Shown: one piece after another, positions 55,729 through 64,000 of the stretch | Layout: every line of letters starts with the position of its first letter | Numbering within the stretch: position 1 is the stretch's first letter | Origin: Beverwykella pulmonaria | Taxonomy: Eukaryota > Ascomycota > Dothideomycetes > Pleosporales > Melanommataceae | Reading direction: 5' to 3' | Length of the DNA: 64,000 nucleotides | Assembly: GCA_001599595.1 (NCBI GenBank) | Contig: BCHH01000007.1 | Span: 488,994 to 552,993, forward strand | The notes under the pieces: model-generated | The model's input: the letters and a program-made list of their open reading frames with translations, nothing else | Databases searched by the model: none | Told to the model about the DNA's origin: nothing | Translations under genes and position numbers: made by a program

Positions 55729-56627
55729 ATGTCAAGGTTATCTCCAAGCTTAAAGGCTCTCATCAGCGCTGCACACGCCCGTCCTGGTCCCATACCTGCA
55801 CCACGCAACATCGAGGCACTCTACAAGCAGATCGAGCAGGAAGCATCTGCGAAGAAGCTCGGGCAGCCATCATGGCTCGCCCTATCTACTGCTGCCACAA
55901 TGACCATGAACTCTCCAGACTCAATGCTTGCCCTATTCAATTCTGCCAGCGCGTCGAAACCAGCGAGTGAGGGCGTGGCAATAGCAGAGCTCATGCGTGA
56001 GGTGGGCCTGAAGTGCATAGGCTTCAACGGTGTAGGTGCCCCTTGGCATCCCCAATTGCGCACCCTTGACATGAATAACAGGTCCCCCGAACTATTAACA
56101 TGCTCAATGCCTTCCGTGCGTCCCTCCCTCCCTCCATCGTCTCCTCCCTCTCCACCAAACCCACGCGGTTACCCACACCCTCGAACATCGACTCGATAAA
56201 CTCACGCGGTCGTGCGCTATGGGATTCTATATACCGCCCGCTTGAAAATAAACTCGAGAAGAAGCTCGCAGACGCGCATCCTGACCTCCCCGTCTTCATA
56301 ATTAGCGGCGAATATGGGGCGCTCTTCACCGACCCTCCTCGTAAAACAGGCGCGAATGTTGGCCGGATAACGACAAGTCTGGTGGCGGTCGCTTGTCTAA
56401 GAGCACAGCAAGGTGTAGGCCCACAAGTCTTGAGTCATGTTTTTGGTTTAAGAAAGGCGTGGGATGATGGGTCGTGGAAGAGCGAGCCCGAAGCTGGTGA
56501 AGAGGCGGGAATACAGTGGCTGGTGAGCGATGAGGGATGTGAATGGGCATTAAAGAAGGTGGACGAGGTTGTAAAGGCGTTGGGTGGTGGGCAAGGGACG
56601 ACGTTCGCACCCAGGGCGAAGCTTTAG
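55729..56627 (+). CDS. AhpD-like (carboxymuconolactone decarboxylase-fold) protein
   Basis: Two exons, 55729-56031 and 56082-56627, with a 50-nt intron that joins FNG to VPRTIN, give 282 residues. The N-terminal half has [17 protein letters not shown] and [41 protein letters not shown], the AhpD-like helical core. It lacks an obvious CxxC redox pair. The C-terminal half has [48 protein letters not shown]. Function unknown in fungi. An upstream Met at 55642 exists. Confidence 0.75.
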
Positions 56628-56776
56628 CTGGACTTTCTACGACCTCGACATGTAACACCAAATCGAACGTCAATTGATCGTCGAAGAGCACGTCCACATC
56701 TGGTCCATCTACCTTTGATTATTTTCGAAACACTTGGCTAGTTTCCGGGAATGAGAAGGCCCAAATACAATTTCAT

Positions 56777-57355
56777 TCACACACCACAATCCGATTGCTG
56801 GGAGCAGTCATAAAGCGATTGCTCGATTGCATCTCTATATTCAGCCTTGCGCGATCCCCAATTTGGGTTTATACCCTCCGAAAGGTTGCTCACCGTCGAA
56901 GAACTTTTGTCGTCGACAAAATGATCCTGCAATATATCATCAGACACCATAGTAGACGACACTACCCTCGAGAATTGTATATACCTCTCCTCTCTTTGCG
57001 AATCGTCTACATTTACGACTTTTAATTTTGATCCACCTATCACCACAACTCTTGCCACAATTTCCCTGCATACACTCTTTGCAACCTCCACTAGTCTCGT
57101 CTCAACGAGCGTGGTATCAATAGTGCTCAAGGAAAGAAGTGGATTGAGATGGTTTTTCTCCCCGTTCATATCTGTGGGTCGAAGCCTCATTATTGAGACT
57201 ATGTTTATTTTCCTCGGGGTGCTGGTTTTGGCCAGACAGGCTTTCACTACATCTATTTGGAGCTGCTGGTATAAATCGACGATCTCGAGCTTGCACTCTG
57301 CTTCAATCGTTTTCCGACGTCGCTGCCAGCACCACCAGAGTCTACTCCGCAGCAA
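56777..57355 (-). CDS. Hypothetical ORF, 192 codons
   Basis: A long open frame (LEIVDLYQQLQIDVVKACL..., ARVVVIGGSKLKVVNVDD). The composition is mixed alpha/beta and protein-like but I recognise no domain, and no introns are visible. Could be a real lineage-specific gene or chance. Confidence 0.25.
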   Translation of the reverse strand: MLRSRLWWCWQRRRKTIEAECKLEIVDLYQQLQIDVVKACLAKTSTPRKINIVSIMRLRPTDMNGEKNHLNPLLSLSTIDTTLVETRLVEVAKSVCREIVARVVVIGGSKLKVVNVDDSQREERYIQFSRVVSSTMVSDDILQDHFVDDKSSSTVSNLSEGINPNWGSRKAEYRDAIEQSLYDCSQQSDCGV

Positions 57356-59234
57356 TTGCCACTCTCCCTGACTCCCACATCGTCTCCAGTATCTACCTAC
57401 TCAGACGCGCGCACACACTCTTGTTATCAGTCACTCTGTCGGGAAAACAATATACACAATGCCGACGTCGCCACTGCCTCCACTAACGTGCAAATACTGG
57501 CAACTTCGTTGGTTTTTTCCTCCAGTACTCCATTCAACAGATCGGAATCGATCATACTATGACCATTACGATGATCGAAACAAAACATATCCCAGGAGTC
57601 ATTATTTTGCCCAATAGGTATATAGAAACTGCGTGCGACCTCGACTCGAAAGATTAATTAGATGTAGAGTGTACTCAATTCTTACTTGGTCAAACTGGAC
57701 TACCCACTTCGACCTATATAACTTAGATGTCTTCTTTACTAGGTTTTATCTGGTTCTGAGACTTATCACGATGTTGATCACTTAGAATGAGTCCCTTGGC
57801 TAATTCGTTCATTTAAGGTCTGGCGGACCGACGTACGGCGCCAAAGGGCGGGTGTTACTTGAACAGGACATTCCTAGGAGAACGACCCACATGTTCGTAA
57901 CGAGGATCGATGCGACATTCTAAATGCCGCTGAGAGGATCAAGTTCACCTTCTTACCTTCTGCATTGGAAGAAGATTATTTAAGCCTATGTCACTTTAGA
58001 CTTTCGTCCAGGCTTTTCAATCGTACGTATTACGTTACTACTTGCCCGAAAGCAAACCGTATCTGGTCAACTTGTTATTACGCACGTCCTACATTCCTGT
58101 ATAATATGTTTATGTTATGTTGACGTAGTGGACGTAACGTGTTATTAGGCCCTTTCGAGCTTCGTTAGAAAAAAACCTGGCCTATTTAGGAACGTTGAGA
58201 GGGTGAAAGGTAACTAAGACGTAGCATGTGCAATGTTTAGTCTCAGACAATTGTACCATTAATACGTATCGCGTAATTAGAACATACGTTTAAAAGCCCT
58301 CTCGTCCGTTTAGAAGATCTACAAGAAAGGCCACAAGGAGGCATCTTTCCGATGCCACTCCTTCAACAAAACCGCAAATCCTACAACTACGTTAACCATA
58401 TCCGGTCAGCAAATGATTAGATATGGAGGATTCTGTTATACAAGCTCTATGTCGCATCGCCAATTCCTTTTCACAGCAACTCTTGTCCCTGAGCTAGCAC
58501 ATAGATTCGCGTTTCTGTGGCAGCTAGGTACCTCTTAGACAGAGGAGCTTATGATGAACTCTGATGAATTTCTTGAGGCCTAGCTGAACATCGAGAGGTT
58601 TCTGTTCTATAGTCAGCTCCATCACGCGTTTACAGACGGACTACTTAACTGTACCGAATCCAACCACCAATCCTCTCTGAGCGGTAGGACGCTACAGTCA
58701 TGCATGCCCGTTCCGGAAAAATGGGTTAACCAGCTGTTGAATAAAAGAGCTAGGAGAACATTGTGATCCGGCGTAAAGGACTCTACTTACCAACAATTTC
58801 CCGGCAGACCACATCCCGGCAGACCACACTTGTGAGATAGTTCTTTTCTGCAACGCGGACATCAAGGAATGCCAAACGAGTTAGTCGCATTGCGCGGTTG
58901 ATTTGGTACATTGGAGCACGCCTTTAGAAGCCTTGCAGTTGCCCTTTAGCGCAGACAGTTTATTAGCCACAACGCATTTGCTCGCAATCCTTACTTACAG
59001 TTGAATAGAAGACTCAGCAGTAGGCCGAGAAGCCAGCTAGAAGGTTCGCCGACGCCAAGGAAGTGATAGCTAGCGCCACAAGGCTGCAGACCACTTGAGC
59101 ATAGCTGTCGCCTTCCACCCCGCCAGCCTCCTGAAACACTGTCAGGTTCTAAAAACACACTATATAAGTCCAGTGCTGTGAGTCCCAATCGTACGCGTAT
59201 CAACACGACATTTACCTATCCACAGCCGCCCACA
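57356..59234. other. Gene-poor interval
   Basis: No ORF with protein character. A short duplicated unit, CCCGGCAGACCACA, is at about 58800-58827. Probably decayed repeats. Confidence 0.4.
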
Positions 59235-59787
59235 ATGTCCTCACTTTCCCCCCCCTCAGCCGGCGCAGCTCCCACGGCAACCGGCGCCAACATATACTGG
59301 TCCCAGTTCCCCAACTTTGTTCCAGACCCAACTGCCGATTTGCTGAGCGAATTCAAGCGCCTCAGCATCCACCAAGGATGGTCTCGCAAGAGCAAATCCG
59401 GCAAGCGCCGCTTTGCGGAGGCCGTCGAGGCGGAGTTCGAATATTACTTCGTCGCCGGCGAAAGCAAATTACAGACATGGCAGGCTTTATGCATGGAGGT
59501 TGGTATTGGGCCTGTTCCGGAGTCGATTACCACGTGCAAGAAGGTATGTTAACGTACCTTCTGCTTTGCCTTTGTTTGGGTTAAAATTCATATGTGGAGA
59601 GGCCCTCAAGAAAGTCTTGATCAACATTGTCAACCTCATAGACCATCGTCGGAATCGCAACATCAAGCTCATCAAGTTCCGCAACTTCAAGCAGTTCCAG
59701 GCGTACACTATCGCGGGCAGAACTTTTCCGAAGAAGTGGGCGAAGGAGGATGGGTTCCTCAAGATCTTCCTTCGTGAGGTCTACTAG
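59235..59787 (+). CDS. Conserved-type fungal hypothetical protein, 164 aa
   Basis: Two exons, 59235-59543 and 59602-59787, with a 58-nt intron (GTATGT...GAGAG). N-terminal: NIYWSQFPNFVPDPTADLLSEFKRLSIHQGW, then KRRFAEAVEAEFEYYFVAGESKLQTWQALCMEVGI. C-terminal: ALKKVLINIVNLIDHRRN, IKLIKFRNFKQFQAYT. The length and the W-S/K-R pattern match a family of short uncharacterised ascomycete proteins. The frame and intron are convincing, but the function is unknown. Confidence 0.6.
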
Positions 59788-60555
59788 GAGTATGTGACTG
59801 GCACGGAAATGTGCCTAGGGAGCCTTTTTCCCGAGAAGCTGACTTAATCCCCCGAGATCGCCACAAGTCTGGGGCGGGAGCTTTTTGGCAGTAGCTTTGA
59901 ATGCAGTCTAAGCCACCGCACCATTGCGTGTTATGGAGAGATTCATTCCACACGATTGAAGGATCTTTTCCCAATCTACATAGATGCTTTGAAATACTCT
60001 CCAATGTCTTAGGTCGAGGAATGGTTCAAAAACGCGCTTGGAAACAAATACCAGTCCTGCGTTCGAAGGTATTCCTTCGTTTACCAACCGCCGAAAATCG
60101 CACAGCTGCATTCTCCATCCCACAATATTTTGATCCGGTCACCATAGATTTTGAGATGATGAATGTATTTCCGGAAATATGTACGAGCCATCGTTATCAA
60201 AGTCCAGTGGATGCGGAACGGTATATAGCGATTGCGGAAATCTAGTCTCAAGTCCTCTGTAACGAGGGGATACCTGTTGGTGTTCGGATTTTGTTCCTGG
60301 GGCGGGGCGGCAGAGTGGAAGGGGATTGGTGCTAATACAGAGGGACGGTGAACATAAAGTCGAATAGACACGCTATGCTATGAAGTCTGCGATGTCATCG
60401 CGGACGTATATAGAAGCCAATAAAATGTCTTGAGCCATGATGGATTTGATCTGCTGCCTCATTCTTGAGTTCTACCGTGTGGGCAAGGGCACGTGAGAAA
60501 TCTTGCATAAGCCCCGAATTTATCTTATTGTGATCGATGCCGCGGAAACTTGCCT
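59788..60555. other. Intergenic, no gene recognised
   Basis: 768 bp. The ORFs here do not look like genes. Confidence 0.4.
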
Positions 60556-62242
60556 CTATGCCAGATTCTCGTCGTACACATCATACTTGTACTTCGCACC
60601 CGTATGATCACTCCTCAACCCCTTCTGGCCCTTGCCATAAACCTTTTCTCTCGCTGTGAGTCCTTCAATCTCGCTCTGCCCAGGATAAATCCCACGCCTC
60701 CTCAATTCTGGCACAAGCAAATCGACTACATCCTCGAAAGACCCTGGGGTAGTAACGTACCCGACATTAAACCCATCGACGTCTGCCTCCTTGACCCATC
60801 GCTCTAGTTCATCTGCCACAGTAGCCGGAGAGCCGATAGAGACAGGTCCGAGGCCACCGATAGACGCCTTTTCGGCGATGACGCGGGGGGTCCACCGCGG
60901 AACCTCGGGACTCGTAACGGTAAATTGATCAAGCAGCGAGCGCACGCGGTTATCTTCTGTCGCATCCTTGGCGGAGAGATCGTAATCTGGTGGGTACTTC
61001 GACAAATCGATGCCCGTCCACCCAGATACGAGTACTAGCCCACCTATAGTAGAAACGTATTTCTTCAGTTTATTATACTTCTCGTGCGCATCCTCATCCG
61101 TTTTGCCTAGAATCGGTGTAAAGGTCGCGAAAAATTTGATAGATTGGGGATCTCGTCCCTTTTCGGCGGCCAATTTTCTGATGTTATCGATCTTTGGACG
61201 GAGGACAAGGGGTGAGTGCGAGGATACAAAAATAGCTTCTGCGTGGGTCGAGGCAAATTCTGAGCCTGCGGATGAGGTGCCGGCCTGGAAGAGTAGAGGA
61301 GTGCGTTGTGGGGATGGATCCACGATGTGTCGCGTTTCGAGGTTGAAGTATTTGCCAGTATGCTTGATCGATCGAATCTTGGAGGGATCAATGTACTCGT
61401 CTTCTTCTTTATTCTCGGTGATAGCATTATTGGCCCACGAGCCTTCCCAGAGTCTAAGTCCAATTGTCAACATCTACAAAATCAAGAAGTTGCTCGTAGG
61501 ATGGCTGATTCTTTGAATAGGATGGATGTTGCTAAAGTGAGGGAACGAAGATACTAATAATAACTCACTTGTACAGCACACGGAGGTACTCGTCAGCCTG
61601 CGCATAGCGCTCGTCATGCTCGATAGGGGTGTCTAGACCGATAGCCTTGAATGCCGCTTTCTTCCAGCTCGTAACAATATTCCAGCCGAATCTACCGCCA
61701 GTGATATGATCTAGCGTACTAAACCGCTTAGCAAGGAGAAAAGGTGGCTCGAACGATGTTGAAGCTGTGATTGCAAAAGCGAGGTTCTTCGTGACAGCTG
61801 CCATGGCACTGATGGGCTGAGGTTGAAATTAGATAAATTTCCGATGAAAATGGTAGGGGGTAAGCTTACGATTGTTGGATCCGTCACCGGCCACTGTGCG
61901 GCACGCCTTATGCAGTTGTCAAGGCTACCTTCGTAGGTGTCGTATCCGCCATACGTGTCTGCTAGGAACAACGCATTAATATCACCGCGTTCGAGGAGCT
62001 TGGCTAAATCAATCCAGTAGTCGAGCTTTCGCTTCCCTGCTGACCGATCTTCTGGATTCTAGATGCAATTAGAGAGACGGAGCGAAGTGTAAGTTAAGAA
62101 CCTTTACCTTCCATTGCCCAGGCGACAAGTGGCCGACTGTTGACATGTCAAATGCATTGATCAGAATCTTCTTCTTTGTGTTCGCATTGCCAGTCCCGCT
62201 TGTATCGTGCAAGACATCGGTGGTTGCTGTAGCTTCACTCAT
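60556..62242 (-). CDS. Luciferase-like FMN-dependent monooxygenase (NtaA/SnaA/DszA family)
   Basis: Four exons, 62242-62108, 62058-61870, 61816-61569 and 61453-60556, give 489 residues. TIM-barrel monooxygenase that uses reduced FMN supplied by a partner reductase. Motifs: LINAFDMSTVGHLSPGQWK, FLADTYGGYDTY, DPTIPISAMAAVTKNLAFAI, AKRFSTLDHITGGRFGWNIVTSW (the family signature), GIYPG near the C-terminus and LLFQAGTSSAGSEFASTHAEAIF. Family members oxidise nitrilotriacetate, dibenzothiophene sulfone and similar substrates; substrate here unknown. A perfect TATCACGTGATA (62258-62269) lies 16 bp before the start codon. Confidence 0.87.
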
Positions 62243-62257
62243 TGTAGCGAAATGTAT

Positions 62258-62269
62258 TATCACGTGATA
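62258..62269. promoter_or_regulatory. TATCACGTGATA palindrome upstream of the monooxygenase
   Basis: Perfect 12-bp palindrome centred on the E-box CACGTG, 16-27 bp before the ATG on the minus strand. A CBF1/bHLH-type site by sequence. Confidence 0.5.
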
Positions 62270-62844
62270 GGGAGAATGTCTTTAGCTGGCTGAACGAAAG
62301 CGCCAGCCGCGTTCAAGTGTTATAAAAACAACCTGACGCGCCAAAACACGCGTTGAGGGGCATCCGCACCCACTACCCCTCCATGAGCCGATGTCGTTTG
62401 CGTTAAGGTGTGTTGCCATGCAGGGTGTCCATTACGCCATTTCGATAACGGTGCCGAAGTGCTTAGCGAACATGCTAACGCTGCAGCCACCGGAGATTTA
62501 CCGAATCGTGGAAGTGGAGACAGAGTGTGAATTCTATGGAGAAGATGAGGTGCTTGGAATCGGATGAGCTAGCTAAAAGGAGTTTAGAAGAATGGCGATA
62601 CTTTCGTAAAGCAATGGACTGGCTCCGAGAAAACCCAGGAACATGGCGAATGGGCAGGATATTGAGGGGATATGCTCACACAGAGATATTGAGGTGAATT
62701 GGATATTGTAAAAGAAAATTTTTGGTATCAAGTCGTATAATGAGCACGAAAATCCAATACATTGCTTGTACTATATAACCACTATGAAGAGTTCCTTCGA
62801 AATTGCTATAGTATAGAATCGAACGAACTTTGTATACTTATTGA

Positions 62845-63391
62845 CTAGCGCGCTGGTCGTTCAGTAATCGGGACTGTTTTCTCATTGGAAAGTTCGGAGG
62901 GTACTTCGTTGACGGAGCTCTCGATACTTTCACTATCCGGGGTGTCTGCTGTCGCGCTGCTTCGAAGTCAATACAAAACCTACCTCAGTCAGGAATGGAA
63001 TACATACTCCTTTCTATGCTTGACATAATGGGCAATGATATGTGCGGTAATGATCAAGCAAACGGCATTCGCAAGAACGAATGGCCACCCCTTCTTGAAC
63101 CGCGGAGCTTCAACAGTCTTGAAGACGAGAAGCGGAGTCCATGCTGTGGTAGACTGGGCCAGCAGATTTGCAAAGACCAAGGCAACAGATCGCTCTGCCG
63201 GAGAGTAGCTGAGCTGGCTGTTAATCCACCCATAAAGTACGCTGGACATGGCAACTGCCGAATAGGTCGTCATAAAGGCAAACCATAGAGCGTTCTCAGG
63301 CACATCCCAGATGCTCAAAATGATCAAGCCAATGATGTTCCAGGAATGGGAGATGGTAATCGCCCATGCAGGTCCAAGGACCAAATCCCAG
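62845..63391 (-). pseudogene. MFS transporter (allantoate-permease-like), 5'-truncated
   Basis: C-terminal part of a 12-TM anion:cation symporter: GPAWAITISHSWNIIGLIIL, ALWFAFMTTYSAVAMSSVLYGWINSQ, ERSVALVFANLLAQSTTAWTPLLVFKT and GWPFVLANAVCLIITAHIIAHYV. Two exons, 63391-63008 and 62959-62845; the last encodes an acidic tail ending in ERPAR. The 5' two thirds are missing and AT-rich repeat sequence (AATTGATTTGATTG) starts at 63392, so an insertion or deletion has removed them. Confidence 0.8.
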
Positions 63392-63860
63392 AGTTGGCAA
63401 CAATCAATTCAATCAACTATTCCTTATCCAATTGATTTGATTGATGAAGCTGCCCGTAGCAGATTGATTTGATTGACTTGATAGGGTAGAGGAGGGTGAA
63501 TTGAATTGGAAATTGATTGGTAATTGATGATCGATTATCAAATCCGTATCTGATTTGTATGGGGGTTTGTGAGAGCAGTACTAGCAGGGAACGGAACGAA
63601 GAGATGGATCAGAGGTAAACAAGCTTGATTCATCAGAGTCGAGACGAATCCTTGAGGATACTCGGAGGATTTGAAGAAAGCTATATATGGTATGTCACGT
63701 GATCCACTGACACACGGACCTCTGATGATGTGTCACGTGACTTGTCGACCCAGATGCCTCCAAAGATACGTCACGTGATCTTTAAGCACACGGCCCGATA
63801 GGCCTCCAAGGGGCCTCTGCAGGAGACCCTCCGGGAACAGAATGTTATACGAGGTGAACA
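63392..63860 (+). repeat. AT-rich repeat followed by a longer R2-family LTR-like copy
   Basis: 63392-63560 is made of ATTGATT-type low-complexity sequence. From 63568 TGTGAGAGCAGTACTAGC follows the R2 unit at 2057-2269, but the middle is expanded by extra GTCACGTGAC-containing segments, and the copy ends near GGTGAACA (63860). I found no matching target duplication, so it may be one end of a longer element running off the window. Confidence 0.6.
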
Positions 63861-64000
63861 CTTACTGGGTCCGGTCCGTACTAAGGCGGAGCGTAAGCGT
63901 AGGTGTCGTAGGATTATTCTGTGAGGTTTGAAGATGATAATATAAGACAGAGGGGTGGTAAATCTAATTAATAAATTGACTAACTAACTTGCTATATCAA

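Overview
This is a stretch of a filamentous ascomycete (Pezizomycotina) genome. The evidence is many genes split by 47-70 nt GT-AG introns with CTRAY-like branch sites, a Zn2Cys6 regulator of AflR/GliZ type, typical fungal secondary-metabolism families, and a Ty1/copia element carrying many in-frame stops of the kind made by C-to-T (RIP-like) mutation. The class is not resolved. The sequence is a draft: it has an 815-base N gap (36606-37420) and scattered single Ns.

Layout. (1) 1-3667: gene-poor repeat island with several short solo-LTR-like insertions. (2) 3668-30310: a compact biosynthetic cluster of 12 genes. They are an ACC-synthase-like PLP enzyme, a DMATS-type prenyltransferase, a P450, a DHA2 MFS transporter, a gamma-glutamylcyclotransferase, a membrane dipeptidase, two paralogous LaeA/TAM-like methyltransferases, a Zn2Cys6 factor, a rhodopsin-domain membrane protein, a glutathione S-transferase, a bimodular NRPS, and a second P450 (13 with the membrane protein counted separately). 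(3) 30311-44370: a nest of transposons inserted into, or next to, an ankyrin-repeat pseudogene. It holds a full-length copia element with two identical LTRs, two inverted solo LTRs that have flipped about 0.9 kb of the pol gene, a TA-flanked DNA transposon spanning the N gap, and degenerate Helitrons. (4) 44374-63391: ordinary genes (secreted LVIVD-repeat protein, FAD-linked oxidase, DHA2 transporter, AhpD-like protein, small hypothetical proteins, luciferase-like monooxygenase). They end in an MFS gene whose 5' end is cut off by repeats.

How the cluster works. The set GST + gamma-glutamylcyclotransferase + dipeptidase + ACCS-like C-S lyase + bimodular NRPS + P450 is the established route to epidithiodiketopiperazines (ETPs, as in gliotoxin and sirodesmin). 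The NRPS makes a diketopiperazine, a P450 hydroxylates it, the GST adds glutathione, and the other three enzymes trim the adducts to thiols. The DMATS enzyme next to the PLP lyase points to the sirodesmin branch, where tyrosine is O-prenylated before assembly; this substrate is inferred. Three things set this cluster apart: no thioredoxin-reductase-like dithiol oxidase (GliT/SirT) is in the window, the NRPS ends after its last condensation domain and lacks the terminal thiolation domain of GliP, and it has two closely related small-molecule methyltransferases and a rhodopsin-domain membrane protein.

Exon joins were read by eye from splice signals and reading frame, so boundaries should be treated as good to a few bases, except where marked uncertain.
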